Shown in pieces: positions 1-11,310 of a stretch of 64,000 nt of DNA. How positions within the stretch are numbered: the first letter of the stretch is position 1; each line of letters opens with the position of its first letter. The notes below the pieces were generated by a model that saw only the letters and a program-made list of their open reading frames with translations, was not told the DNA's origin and ran no database searches. Origin of the DNA: Tiliqua scincoides (lineage: Eukaryota; Chordata; Lepidosauria; Squamata; Scincidae); the NCBI RefSeq assembly GCF_035046505.1, contig NC_089824.1, forward strand, positions 223,776,244 to 223,840,243, read 5' to 3'. The translations under genes and the position numbers were made by a program.

Positions 1-306
1 CTGTGCCAAACCGTCTATCACATCCCATCACGCTAACATTTCCAATTTCTTCTCCTACTCTGCCTTTGTCTTGTTGTTCTCTAACCTCCTCATCCTTGTC
101 CCATAGGGATGAGGAGTTCCGAGCTGGATGCCCCTCGGCTCCTGTCTTGCCTGTCCAGTTGCTTCTTGCCTGTCCAGTGAGGAGGAGGAGGGGATGGGTG
201 GAGCACACTGTGCTTGTCACTCCTTGCTTGTTCAGGTGCTTCAAACAGCTGGGCAAGTGAGGAGGGAAAGGCAGAAGCAGTGGTGGCAGAGTTTGCACTA
301 ATGCAT

Positions 307-1747
307 CATGTTGTTCATGTTGGCAACCTTCAGTCTCGAAAGACTATGGCATCACGCTCTGAATGGTGGTTCTGGAACAGCGTCTAGTGTGGCTGAAAAG
401 GCCAATTCAGGAGTGACAATCCCTTCCACACTGGGAGCAAGTGCAGTCTGTCCCTGGTCTGTCTCCCTGGCTATGGGCCTTCCTTCTTTGCCTCTTAGCC
501 TCAGACTGTTTACCAAGTGTCTCTTCAAACTGGGAAAGGCCATGCTGCACAGCCTGCCTCCAAGCGGGCCGCTCAGAGGCCAGGGTTTCCCACCTGTTGA
601 GGTCCACTCCTAAGGCCTTCAGATCCCTCTTGCAGATGTCCTTGTATCACAGCTGTGGTCCACCTGTAGGGCACTTTCTTACACGAGTTCTCCATAGAGG
701 AGATCCTTTGGGATCCGGCCATCATCCATTCTCACAACATGACCGAGCCAATGCAGGCGCCTCTGTTTCAGCAGTGCATACATGCTAGGGATTCCAGCTC
801 GTTCCAGGACTGTGTTGTTTGGAACTTTGTCCTGCCAGGTGATGCCGAGAATGTGTCAGAGGCGGTGCATGTGGAAAGCGTTCAGTTTCCTCTCCTGTTG
901 TGAGTAAAGAGTCCACGACTCGCTGCAGTACAGATGTGTACTCAGGAGCAAGCTCTGTAGACCTGGATCTTGGTATGTTCCGTCAGCTTCTTGTTAGACC
1001 AGACTCTCTTTGTGAGTCTGGAAAACGTGGTAGCTGCTTTACCGATGCGTTTGTTTAGCTCGGTATCGAGAGAAAGCGTGTCAGAGATCGTTGAGCCAAG
1101 GTACACAAAGTCATGGACAACCTCCAATTCATGCGCAGAGATTGTAATGCAGGGAGGTGAATCCACATCCTGAACCATGACCTGTGTTTTCTTCAGGCTG
1201 ATCGTCAGTCCAAAATCTTGGCAGGCCTTGCTAAAACGATCCATGAGCTGCTGGAGATCTTTGGCAGAGTGGGTAGTGACAGCTGCATCGTCGGCAAAGA
1301 GGAAGTCACGCAGACATTTCAGCTGGACTTTGGACTTTGCTCTCAGTCTGGAGAGGTTGAAGAGCTTTCCATCTGATCTGGTCTGGAGATAGATGCCTTC
1401 TGTTGCAGTTCCAAAGGCATGCTTCAGCAGGACAGTGAAGAAAATCCCAAACAAGGTTGGCGCAAGAACACAGCCCTGCTTCACTCCGCTTCGGATGTCA
1501 AAGGGGTCTGATGTGGAGCCATCGAAGACAACAGTGCCCTTCATGTCCTTGTGGAAAGATCTGATGATGCTGAGGAGCCTGGGTGGACATCCAATCTTGG
1601 GGAGAATCTTGAAGAGGCCGTCCCTGCTGACCAGGTCGAAAACCTTCGTGAGATCTATGAAGGCTATAAAGAGTGGCTGTCATTGTTCCCTGCATTTCTC
1701 CTGCAGTTGTCTAAGGGAGAATACTATATCAGTGGTGGACCTGTTGG
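307..1747 (-). mobile_element. 5'-truncated non-CR1 LINE (family 'A') with reverse transcriptase
   Basis: A retroposed LINE copy reading on the - strand. Its ends are fixed by a 10-bp target-site duplication, actaatgcat, at 297-306 and 1748-1757. The 3' end is at the left and finishes with the hairpin tail (AGTCT-TTCG-AGACT) followed by gaaggttgccaac. From 5' to 3' it encodes the middle and C-terminal part of a reverse transcriptase, a thumb region and a terminal Cys/His motif (CxxCGRDCHSRIGLFSHTRRC type). It is not CR1, because the polymerase and C-terminus differ from the CR1 copies in this window. The clade (RTE-like or another) is unresolved. The copy is broken after the RT domain by frame changes. 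The same family recurs at 9,595, 39,382 and 43,640. Confidence 0.9.
942..1544 (-). pseudogene. LINE reverse transcriptase fragment (200 residues open)
   Basis: This is the longest open stretch inside the LINE at 307-1747. It carries reverse transcriptase landmarks: SGVKQGCVLAP with the fingers/palm signature, then FADDAAV, which holds the catalytic aspartates of the palm, then the GLTISLKKTQVM primer-grip region and the YLGSTIS motif. Upstream residues of the same domain (FIDLTKVFD) are in another frame, so this copy is not a working enzyme. The product would be the polymerase used for target-primed reverse transcription in the nucleus. Confidence 0.85.
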
Positions 1748-1757
1748 ACTAATGCAT

Positions 1758-2785
1758 GCACAACCAAAAAAGAGGGTGTCGGGGTAAGGGGACTGAAGGA
1801 GAGAGCAGACTGACTGAGGGGCATAGTGTCTGATTAGCACACTTGCACCTCTTCCCGCTTTCCCTTTACTGGACCAGCCACTGAATGGGGGAAGGAAATT
1901 GGTCATTTCTATCTCCTGCCAGCACCCCAGGTGACAGAGACCAGGCAGAGGGGGAACATCTGGGGGAAAACCCCTCCCAAGGGAGCACGGAACCCCATGG
2001 CTTCTTGTTAAAAATCAGAACCACAGTAGGGTCTGCAAGAGTGAAGAGATGTGACCATCCTCTGAACATGGATTAGGCAGGCAAAGTATCAAAATATAAG
2101 TCTAAAAGAAAAGGAATTAAACTGACAGGGTAGAAAAGTTCAGGTAGGCTGATGGAAAATGCCTGACTTCTCTGGATAGACATAGAGCAGTTTGATTTCA
2201 TAGCTGCAGTAACCAATAACACCCAGCAGGTGAAGCAGGGGTGCTATTTAAGAACAAAGCCAAAAAGTTGCCTCCCCCCCCCCCCCAACCTGGCAGCTTG
2301 GAAAAAAAAAATGCAAGCTGAACAAAAGTATCACAGCTAGCTAAGCTGACTGTCCTCATGAAAACAGCTCATGTTCTGTGCCCCAGCATTAGGATCTCAC
2401 AGCAGGTGGGCAGAAAAACCTGCAGCACTTCCCACCCACTTTTAGCTGCTGAACCTGCACAGAGTTGGGGGGGGGGGGGAAATAGACAAAGGGAGGAACA
2501 GAGCACTCATCATGGGAGGGGATCACTCAGAGGGGGGTGAGGTGTGTGCTGGTGGGCACTGGGGGTTTGTGTCACTTCAATCAGCAAATCCAGCTGGAAG
2601 CCCCTCACTGTGAGGCTCCTTCAGAGCCCTTTTCAGCCTTCTTTGCTTGCCTTCTCAGTAGGTGTAAAAGTCAAGTTTGAGATGCAGTTGCCCATCATCT
2701 TAGGCATACTTTTCTCATGGGAATTCAGCTACCCATGCTTGGCAACCACCCCCCCCCCCAATAAAAAACAGAAATATCACTGTTT
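1758..2785. other. unannotated spacer
   Basis: I see no gene or classifiable repeat. There are long homopolymer tracts (C run near 2,274-2,286, G run near 2,467-2,479, C run near 2,750). The short reading frames here have no recognisable content. Confidence 0.5.
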
Positions 2786-2799
2786 AAATAAGGTCACTG

Positions 2800-3197
2800 G
2801 GTAGATGGGACATTAGCCTGGGAAGGCAGCTCATCTGAGAGAAGGAAAACCCTGATCCCAAACCTCCACTGCCTTGTGGCTACATCCAGTTATGGAAAAG
2901 GCTTCAGGAGTTAACCTCGAGGCAAAATCCGGAGCCGGAGTACCTGAGGCAGTTCATGGCTGAACACAGTCACGTTCTGGCAACTCCTGCGACGCTGCTG
3001 GAACCAACCATACTGGCTTCTGCCTTTCCATTGGACCATTCCAGCGATGTGGAGAGGGGGGATTTGCTGCATGGGTAACAGTCTATCCTCCATATCTACT
3101 TTACCCAGGCTTTGTGCACTGGAGAGGACACTCTGTTCCGGAACCACTATTCAGAGTGCGATACCCTAGTCTTCCGAGACTGAAGGATGCCAACATC
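2800..3197 (+). mobile_element. 398-bp retroposed unit sharing the LINE 'A' 3' tail
   Basis: The insertion is bounded by a 14-bp target duplication with one mismatch (aaataaggtcactg at 2786-2799 and aaataaggtcagtg at 3198-3211). Its last ~60 bp match the LINE A tail, including the stem AGTCT/AGACT, here with loop TCCG, and the ending gaaggatgccaac. The first ~330 bp do not resemble the LINE A coding region at 307-1747 or any CR1 copy. It is therefore either a SINE-like passenger that borrowed the tail or the 3' end of a related LINE subfamily. No tRNA or 5S promoter is visible in the head. Confidence 0.75.
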
Positions 3198-3342
3198 AAA
3201 TAAGGTCAGTGATTCCACCCATCATTTCATTTTCTAAATGCTTGCCTGAGACCAGAGAACTAAGCTGCTGTTCTCCTGGTCTCGGTTCCTGCCCACCTCT
3301 TGTGATTTTTAAAGAGGCAGTACATATTTTCTGGATGTAAGG

Positions 3343-3681
3343 CAGTGGTTTTCAAACTCTCATGGAGAGTTTGAGCCACTGTAAGTGCTTGCAGGGGTGG
3401 GGGGGAGGCAGCAGGAGTGGGTGGAAGGCTCGATCGATCCGCTTTCACTTTCACTGCTGCAGAGAGCCCTGCCAAAGGTCGCGCCGGGCTCCCCGCACCC
3501 TGGGGAGGCTGCAGGAGGCTTGGGTAAGTGTACCCAAGCCCCTGCAGCCCCCTGAGCGGCGCAATCCTGGGGATCACACTGCTGCCTCCTCCCTGCCTCC
3601 AGGCTGCCCCTGCCCCTTAAGGGGGCAGAGGCCAGGGCCCACAGGCTGGGGCGTCGCGACACCCCAGTTTGAAAAGCCCTG
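3343..3681. mobile_element. non-autonomous hAT element
   Basis: The ends form inverted repeats CAGTGGTTTTCAAACT / AGTTTGAAAAGCCCTG. They are flanked by a perfect 8-bp duplication, atgtaagg, at 3335-3342 and 3682-3689, the hallmark of hAT transposition. The 339-bp GC-rich interior has no transposase. The intact duplication suggests a fairly recent insertion. Confidence 0.9.
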
Positions 3682-3773
3682 ATGTAAGGGACTGTCAAGC
3701 CACGTTAGCTTTATGTGCTGACTCTGGAAAGTAACACTCATGTAAGACGAGGGGTGACTGTGTCTGCCCAGGG

Positions 3774-4001
3774 CAGAGCAATTTTCAGTCTTTTTCATCT
3801 CATGGCACACTCACAAGATTCTAAAACTGGCAAAGCACACCATCAGATTTTAAAAAATTAACAAGGCACACCAGGCTGCTGGTGGGGGTCATGTTCCCAT
3901 TTGCTCTACTAATAAACTATCCTCTTCCAAACTCCCACAGCACACCTGGAGACCATTTGAGGCAGACCAATGCGCCATGGCACACTGGTTGAAAATCACT
4001 G
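3774..4001. mobile_element. non-autonomous hAT element (TTTTCA-type ends)
   Basis: The ends CAGAGCAATTTTCA... and ...TTGAAAATCACTG are imperfect inverted repeats. The flanks gcccaggg (3766-3773) and gcctagag (4002-4009) match at 6 of 8 positions, consistent with an old 8-bp hAT duplication. The interior carries the 'catggcacac' phrase also seen in the element at 59,979-60,204. Confidence 0.7.
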
Positions 4002-4291
4002 GCCTAGAGGCATTAAGAACACTTATGTGTAGTTATGACATTTTAACCCCACCTGTTAGCTCCAGTTGGGGCTCCAAGGCATCAAAAGACATAAGGTGGC
4101 AGAGACTGGACATGCAACACAGCAGTGGTGCACTGATTGTACTTGCAAAGAGCACTCAGCTCCTGAAGAGCTCAGCTGAGTCATTCTGGTTGTAGAGCAA
4201 CATCTTTGAGTGGACGTATTCTGACAAATCGCACCTTCTGTTTGGCCTTCTTGCCAAGTTCATTCAGGTGGAAGAGCAGATTTGCATAGAG

Positions 4292-4433
4292 CTGTGGTTC
4301 TCAAAATGTGTGCTGCGGCACCACAGCAAACTCACAGCCACAGGATATTTTAAATATTGGAGTGAAACGGGGCTGTGAAGAAATAACCATTGGCCTAGGG
4401 GCCCCGTGAACAGAAAACATTTGAGAATCTCTG
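4292..4433. mobile_element. short non-autonomous hAT element
   Basis: A 142-bp element with ends CTGTGGTTCTCAAAATG / CATTTGAGAATCTCTG. The flanking 8-mers gcatagag (4284-4291) and gcctagag (4434-4441) match at 7 of 8 positions. No coding capacity. Confidence 0.75.
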
Positions 4434-4641
4434 GCCTAGAGCTTTGGCATCTTTCATCACCTGTAGGCTGCAACTCTGCCATGAGCTTGAGGGGGCACAT
4501 GACTCCACCTTCCACAAGTGGGCCACAGAGCAGCACTGGTGGGAAAGGGCCCTTTCCAGGGTCCTAAGAGTGCTGTCCCTTCAGAATTCTCAACACATTT
4601 TTTGGTTTGGTAAGCTCTTGGCCTTTTCTTTTGAAGGCCAA

Positions 4642-5036
4642 GAAGAATATTTTCTTTTGCCTGTCCTAACTCTCCTAAAATTCAATTTCAGCAGATGTCC
4701 CCTGGTTCTGGTGTCATGTGAGAGGGAAAAGAGCAACTCTCTCCACTCTGTCCTGCATGATTTTGAATGTCTCAATCATGTCCCCCCTCAGGCGCCTCTT
4801 TTCTAGACTGAAGAGCCCCAAACACTGTATCCTTTCCTCATAAGGGAGGTGCCCCAGTCCAGTAATCATTTTAGTTGATTTCCATTATCCATTTCCACAA
4901 TATCCTTTTCGAGACATGGTGACCAGAACTGGACACAATACTCCAGGTGTGGCCTTACCATTGATTTGTACAACGGCCTGTCAACCACCACTCCAAGATC
5001 CCTTTCCTGATCTGTCACAGACAGCTCAGAACCCAG
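4642..5036 (-). mobile_element. CR1 LINE fragment
   Basis: On the - strand this encodes pieces of the C-terminal CR1 ORF2: the segment ending DLGVVVD, then YKSMVRPHLEYCVQFWSP and CLEKDIVEM, then the [10 protein letters not shown] and LSH(D/N)TRTRGHLLKL stretches in other frames. It is broken by frame changes and truncated at both ends. Its right end abuts a hAT-like end (CAGTGTTTCTCAAAC). Confidence 0.85.
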
Positions 5037-5340
5037 CCCAGTGTTTCTCAAACTTCCCAAGAGATTTACTCCCGGGGTAAGTCTTTGCGGAGGTGAGGGC
5101 AGAGGCAGCAAAGCGATCCCCAGGATCGTGCCCCTGCAGGGGAAGAGGGGGCTATTTTTCAACTACCCATACATGCTCCCAGGGTCCAGGGGGTGTGGGG
5201 AGCCCTGCGGAGCGCTTGCAGGGTCCACCGTGGCTTCTAAAAAGCGAAAGTTTCAAGTGCGAATAAACCAGAAATCCACTTCCGGTTTAATCGCGCTTGG
5301 AACTCCCCCTTCTGCTTGGAACAGCTTTGTAAGCTTTGGG

Positions 5341-5618
5341 CAGTGGCATAGCTAATGATCATGTAGCCCAGTGCCAAGCTCAAAATGTTGCCCTGGCGTG
5401 TCACAGTTGGGGTGTGTCACAACTTCCAGATGTGACACCACTTCCACGGCAACATTCTGCATTAAATTACCTTTCCAATGATATATAACATGATAGTATT
5501 ATTCATACATCCAAAATTTTCACAATTTTGGTCACTAGCATCAAGCTCAGCTTGTTCCTCCTGAAAGCTTGATGCCCAGTGCAACTGCTACCCTCTGCAC
5601 CCCCTTAGCTACGCCACA
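5341..5618. mobile_element. hAT-like element with CAGTGGCATAGCTA end
   Basis: The left end CAGTGGCATAGCTA and the right end TTAGCTACGCCAC are inverted repeats. The interior (tgatatataacatgatagtat and the 'gatgcccagtg' segment) matches the longer element at 36,749-37,579, so the two are copies of one family. The right end is slightly degraded and the target duplication is unclear. Confidence 0.7.
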
Positions 5619-5619
5619 G

Positions 5620-5785
5620 GTGGGGTGGCCAAGTTTGTGGATAACACCAAACATTCCCAGGTGGTAAAGTCCAGAAAGGATTGTGATGAGCTCCAGAAGG
5701 ATCTCTCCAAACTGGGAAAATGGGCAGCAAAATGTCAGATGCATTTCAATGTAAGTAAGTGTTAAGCAATGCACATTGAGGTAAA
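5620..5785 (+). mobile_element. CR1 LINE fragment
   Basis: On the + strand it encodes KFVDNTKH...DELQKDLSKLGKWAAK.QMHFNVSKC, the conserved CR1 segment just after the reverse transcriptase core. The same segment is present in the long copy at 50,258-53,068. Truncated at both ends. Confidence 0.8.
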
Positions 5786-5864
5786 AAACCCAGAATTTCA
5801 CATATATTCATTCTTATTCTTATTAACAGTATTTATATACTGTATACTGTATAGTATAATTTTG

Positions 5865-6064
5865 GACACAATCCTAACCCCTTATGTCAGTGCTTTCCAG
5901 CACTGGCATAGCGGTGCCAATGGGACATGTGCTGCATCTTGCAGTTGGGTGTCACTCATGGAGGTCTCCTCAAAGTAAGGGAATGTTTGTTCCCTTACCT
6001 TGGAGCTGCATTGCCCTTATGTCAATGCTAGAAAGCACTGACATAAGGGGTTAGGATTGCACCC
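5865..6064. mobile_element. palindromic MITE (TNA-target family)
   Basis: About 200 bp with inverted termini: ACACAATCCTAACCCCTTATGTCA at the left and its complement at the right (TGACATAAGGGGTTAGGATTGCACC). It is inserted in an AT-rich simple repeat (about 5,815-5,862 and 6,066-6,135, built on tatactgta/atagta). It belongs with the copies at 13,730, 31,741, 39,716, 47,682 and 51,162. No coding capacity. Confidence 0.8.
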
Positions 6065-6204
6065 AAAGTATAGTACACTATAGTATACTGTATATACTTA
6101 TATACTGTATAATACTATATAGTATTTACATGCATTATACCTTTATTGGCATAGATAAAGGAGATACACAACAACAAACAAACAGAACAAACAGAGAACA
6201 ATAA

Positions 6205-6800
6205 CAAAAGAACAGCCCCACTGGATCAGGCCATAGGCCCATCTAGTCCAGCTTCCTCTATCTCACAGCGGCCCTCCAAATGCCCCAGGGAGCACCCCAG
6301 ATAACAAAAGACCTGCATCCTAGTGCCCTCCCTTGCATCTGGCATTCTGACATAACCCATTTCTAAAATCAGGAGGTTGCACATACACATCATGGCTTGT
6401 AACCCGTAATGGATTTTTCCTCCAGAAACTTGTCCAATCCCCTTTTAAAGGCATCCAGGCCAGATGCCGTCACCACATCCTGCGGCAAGGAGTTCCACAG
6501 ACCAACCACACGCTGAGTAAAGAAATATTTTCTCTTGTCTGTTCGAACTCTCCCAACACTCAATTTGAGTGGATGTCCCCTGGTTCTGGTGTTATGTGAG
6601 AGTTTAAAGATCATCTGTCTATCCACTTTATCCTTCCCATGCATAATTTTGTACATCTCAATCATGTCCTCCCTCAGGCGTCTCCTTTCTAGACTGAAGA
6701 GGCCCAAACGCATAAGGAAGGAAGGTGCCCCAGCCCAGCAATCATCTTAGTCGCTCTCTTTTGCACCTTTTCCATTTCCACTATGTCCTTTTTGAGATGA
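6205..6800 (-). mobile_element. CR1 LINE 3' end
   Basis: The - strand carries the CR1 ORF2 C-terminus ([83 protein letters not shown]). This is followed by the 3' UTR phrase 'gatccagtggggctgttct'. 107 codons remain open (6,390-6,713). Heavily 5' truncated, as is usual for CR1. Confidence 0.9.
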
Positions 6801-9594
6801 AAATGTCATTACTTTCTGCATGAACTGGCTCACAGAATTGTCACCTGATGTTCAGAAAGCCATTTTGGACTTTGACGGGGACACGGGGCCCTTGATTTGG
6901 AGCCTCCAAGTCTGCTCCCCTTCTGGGACATCATCCTGCCCTTAGATGCTTGAGAAGAGTATGATTTGCTGCTGCACAGAGGGATCCTGCAGGCTTCTGC
7001 TCCCGAAGATCAGGGCAATTTTTCAGATGCTGCATTTTTCCCTATAGCCCCATCAACTGTGCCAGCACCCAAATGGTCGCTTGGGAAAACAGTTCTTTTA
7101 GGGGCCTCCAAGTAGTTGTGCCTGGCAGAGGGTTGAGCCCCAGCACCCCCCAACACGATTTGCCAGTGGTCTGGGCTGCAAGATGGCACAGCTACTTGAG
7201 GCAACAAATGTGTTTGAACTGCCCTGCTTGGTTTCAGCTTCGCCTTGTTCCTGAGCCACAGCTTTGCCCTGAAATGAGGCGCCAGGAGGGGCCCCCATCT
7301 GCCAGCTGGCACTGTGTGGTACTGGAATGCGTGTGCTGAAGCATGGTCTTGTCCAGACTGGTCCAGTCAGTTTCTTGGGAAGATGATCTCCAGGAAGAGA
7401 GGAAATTCCACTACCTGCAATCCTGTTGGTGACTGAGCAGAGATGACAGCAGCCCGCCCTTCCTGCAACAATGCCTGCTGGTAATTCTGGAGAAACTGCA
7501 TTTCCCCTGCCCCAGAGGAGTGAGAAATTCTCACCTCTGAGACATTGCCAAGTCCCCTTCTAAAGGCCCAATGTGGTTTCTTGCTCGTCCACAGCCAGCG
7601 TTATGTGGCTTGTTAGTGCTAGTATTTATGATCAGGAGCTGCACTGGTCCAGTTACTGGGCAGCCTGCAGCTGCACATCGACTCTCGGGATGTACTGCCA
7701 AATGCCTGCCTAGCTTCCCCAGGATCCCGCCGGCCTGAGACACCAACTACACCACTCTTCTGCCTGTGCCAAAATCTCCAGCAGGCCCTGCACATTCCTC
7801 CATGCCTGTGGGGAAAGTGGCCAGACCTGGAGGGAGAGAGCCCCCAGCATGCCACAGATGCTTGACCAGATTCCACCAGGGAGATTTGGGCTTTCAAGTT
7901 TCCCTTGCAGCTCAGTGCTGTAATCCTTGCTCTGCCACAAGGGTTGGGAGCAGCCACACACTCTGGCGTACAAGCTGCTGGCCGCCTGCCGTGCTGGCAT
8001 GTGCCAGCTTCAAGGAATCTTGGCCAGGCTGGGCCTTTCTGCAGTCAAAGCCATCTGGCCAAGTGGTCAGCTGCAGCCTGGAAGCCTTGATTTGATAGTG
8101 CTTAGATTGGTGGGTTTGGCACAATGGAAGGTTCTTGGTGCAGGTTTCCCCAGTCCCTCATTTAAAAAAAAAAAGTTATTTGAATGTGTCCCCCCCGGGT
8201 GATGCACTGAGCCCCCCCATGCTGCCACCATGCTGCCACCCCCCAAAGCACACTGCTGCAATAATTGCCAGGCGGCACCAGGTATTCTGATACAGGGGAC
8301 AATTGCTACTGATGCTGCTGCCAGTTCCGCTACACTCTCTCTGCTCTTCATAGGCGACAGAGGAAGAGGAATCAGGCCCCCCCATGGGCCAGGTGTGCAG
8401 ACTGCAAGAGGACTGCAGACAGCACGCCTGGCAGCAGTGGCCAGTGTGATCCCAGCTATTCCTCTGGGGGGCTGCTGGTGGCGTATTTTTTCCAGATGGG
8501 TCCCTGTGGCTTTGCAAACTCCCTGGCAAATGCTGAACCAACTGGTACAGCCAGACTGCACTGGCACCCGCTACTTGGTTGGCTGTTGCCTAATTTGCAA
8601 AGGGACAAGAGCCCAGCTGGGACGAAATAGTTGGCAACCCCTCTTGTGTGTTCCTCTGTCAGATACTGCTCCACGGTTAAGACCATGCAATAAAAATGTT
8701 GACCTGATCAGACTTGTTGTTGCTTTGCGAACAGACAGGCATCTCCTCTCCCGAACTGAGTTGTTTCTTATCTCGGTTGCCCTCAGGTGAGCAAAGGTGG
8801 AGAGGAGGCCTTTCTGCTCTCGGGGTCCGCAGCATCCTCACTCTCTTACTCCTTGGGTTTCAGGGGCAGGGGGAAGCCCCTTGCTGGTCACGACCTGCCA
8901 GTTCTCTGCCGCCAGGGGGTGTATGGCTGACAGTTGTGGGGGAGACGGAGGGCAGCCTAAGGACTGCCAACCCAGGGCTGCTGTGGCAGGTACCAGCCAT
9001 CCTGGCTAAATGGGGGGGGGGCTACTGCAATAGAGGCCTTGTGTCACTCACGTGCCAGCCCAATGACAGGTCCAGGCAGGGCTATCTCTGGCTGGTCTGT
9101 GTGCTGGACGTCTGCTGCTGTGGCCGGGTGGTTTGCAAGCAGCCGTGTGGAGCGCCTGCTGTGGGTTGTAGGACCAATTCCCTCTCTTCTTTTGTCCCTG
9201 CCATGGGTGTTTCTAGCCAGTCGTGCAGAAGGGGAGTGCCTTGCTGCGCAGGCAATCCCCTTGGCTGGACTGACCTGCTCTTTTAGTGGGAGTGCAACCC
9301 CATTCAGGGCAGGATGACAGTTCAGCACCCGCATCGTGGATTTCTGAACCAGAGAACCTCTGTTTTAGGAGGACTGAGGGCACAATCCAAGCCGGCCTCT
9401 GCACCAGCAGAGCGCATGCTGCACTGGTGCTAGCCGTTGCAGAAATGCAGCAAAGCACTTGGCGATGGCATAGCAGTTCGGCAGCTGGTGGGAAGTCACA
9501 CTGGCAGAAGGAGTATGAGCTGGACATGGTATGTTTCTGCCGAGCAGCATAGGGAGAGGGCGGTGGGAGGGCAGGGCAGGGCTGGGGAGGTGGG
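6801..9594. other. unannotated spacer
   Basis: No gene recognised. The open frames here (up to 186 codons at 8,230-8,790) have no family motifs, no compatible splice partners and lie in GC-rich DNA where long chance frames are expected. Around 9,380-9,530 there is a degraded sequence resembling the palindromic MITE family. Confidence 0.5.
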
Positions 9595-9879
9595 AAACAG
9601 GTGGGAAACCCTGGCCTCTGAGTGGCCCGCTTGGAGGCAGGCTGTGGAGCATGGCCTTTCCCAGTTTGAAGAAACACTTGGCCAACAGACCGAGGCAAAG
9701 AGGTAATGATGGAAGGCCCATAGCCAGGGAGACAGACCAGGGACAGACTGCACTTGCTCCCAGTGTGGAAGGGATCGTCACTCCCGAATCGGCCTTTTCA
9801 GCCACAATAGACGCTGTGCCAGAACCACCATTCAGAGCGCGATACCAGAGTCTTTCGGGACTGAAGGTTGCCAACTACT
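9595..9879 (+). mobile_element. LINE 'A' 3' end
   Basis: On the + strand it carries the end of the LINE A coding region (the WETLAS-WPAWRQAV-GLSQFEETL segment and the CTCSQCGRD Cys/His motif, split over frames). It then has the 3' tail with stem AGTCT-TTCG-GGACT, in which the A-to-G change keeps a G-U pair, and ends at gttgccaac. 5' truncated. Confidence 0.85.
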
Positions 9880-10640
9880 ACTTCTTAGCAGGTGCGGGTC
9901 TGAACAGAACCTTTGCACAGGATAGGGCTTACTCTGGGACAAGGGGACAAATGTGAAATTCCCCCCAGGATGCAGTGCAAGCCATGCCGGTGCTGCAGCA
10001 TCAGCATGGGGGATCTGCACTGGGATGTAGCCTGGGGAAACTGGTTCTGTGTGTTTAGAGCCAACGTTGGCTGGGCAGAGTATTGACTGGAGAGAACCAA
10101 TAATGCCATGAAACCGCCTCCTTCCCAGAGCAGGTTTTCAACTATTCAACATTGTGTCATCCTTTTCTAAATGGGGGGGGGGGGGTTTGGTGGTAGATGT
10201 ACATCTAACTGATAACCACACAGGCAGTACTTTAAAAAAATTTCGTTTGTTTCTGAGAGATGGATAAACAGCCTGAACTATGGAGAGGGGGCAAGAGAGT
10301 TGGCTGCTCTCTTGCTGATAACGCCAGCTGTCTGTTTGCATTCTGATGGAAGCCAGGCTCATCCCAGGGTGGGGACAGCACTACACAATCTGCCTTGTTA
10401 CAGTGCGTTTGGGTGCAGCCTCGTTCCTCAACTCCAAACCTCTCTGTCCATTCCCAGAAGTGCAGACCTGTCATTTACGTGCAGAGTTATGTGCAGAGAC
10501 CAGACATGATAGCCAAAGGTAGTTTGGTTCAAAGCAGGCCCTCCTCTGAGGAATCTGCTTGCTCAATAAACATGCTCTCATAGCTGGACTCCATAGAGAA
10601 CTATGAAAGTTTTTTTCAGGATGAGAGCCATGGTCTAAAC

Positions 10641-11100
10641 CAGGGGTGCCCAAACCCTGGCCCTGGGACGATTTGCGGCCCTCAGGGACACCCAATCCAG
10701 CCCTCTGGGAGCCCCCAGTCTCTAATGAGCCTCTGGCCCACCAAAGACTTGCTGGAACCCTGTGCTAGTCCAACGCGACTGCTCTCAGCACGAGGGCTGA
10801 CTGTTCAACTTCTCTCACAGGCTGCGGGCCAAGGGCTCCCTCCACTGCTTCCTGTTTCATATCTGTGAAGCCAGAGCGGCAGCAAAGGAAAGGCCAGCCT
10901 TGCTTTGTGCAAGACCTTTTATGGGCCTTGAGCTATAGCGAAACCTCCATTCGTTCATATAAGTCCCATCTCTAATATATTCATTTATTTAATCTCATTC
11001 AAATTTTAAATGTAAATTACTGTAATTCTTTTTTCCTGGCCCCCAACACAGTGTCAGGAAGAGGATGTGGCCCTCCTACCAAAAAGTTTGGACAGCCCTG
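10641..11100. mobile_element. non-autonomous hAT (Charlie-like) element
   Basis: The ends CAGGGGTGCCCAAAC / GTTTGGACAGCCCTG are inverted repeats. They are flanked by a perfect 8-bp duplication, gtctaaac, at 10633-10640 and 11101-11108. At 460 bp with no transposase, it is a deletion derivative. The exact duplication marks it as one of the better preserved hAT copies here. Confidence 0.92.
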
Positions 11101-11310
11101 GTCTAAACTAAGACTAAAAACTAGAACTAAAAACTAAGAACTAAAACTAGAACTAAACTAAAAACTCGGGTAAAGTTAAAAACTGAAAATAAAAAACTGA
11201 TAAATGTAGAAACTGAGAACTGAAACGGGAAACTAAAACTGAAGGCAAAAATAAGTAAAAACTAAAACCAACAATAAAAAGCAAGAACTGCAGGCCAGAA
11301 ACTAAAGCTT
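11101..11310. repeat. degenerate (AACTAA)n-type simple repeat
   Basis: Long stretch of imperfect aactaa / aaaactaaaa units (for example actaaaaactagaactaaa). It starts at the right edge of the hAT element, so the transposon probably landed at the edge of an existing A-rich satellite. Confidence 0.8.

Noticed and set aside
8230-8790. 186-codon + strand frame as a gene
   Set aside because: No family motif, and overlapping frames of similar length occur on the other strand. Such frames are expected in GC-rich spacer.
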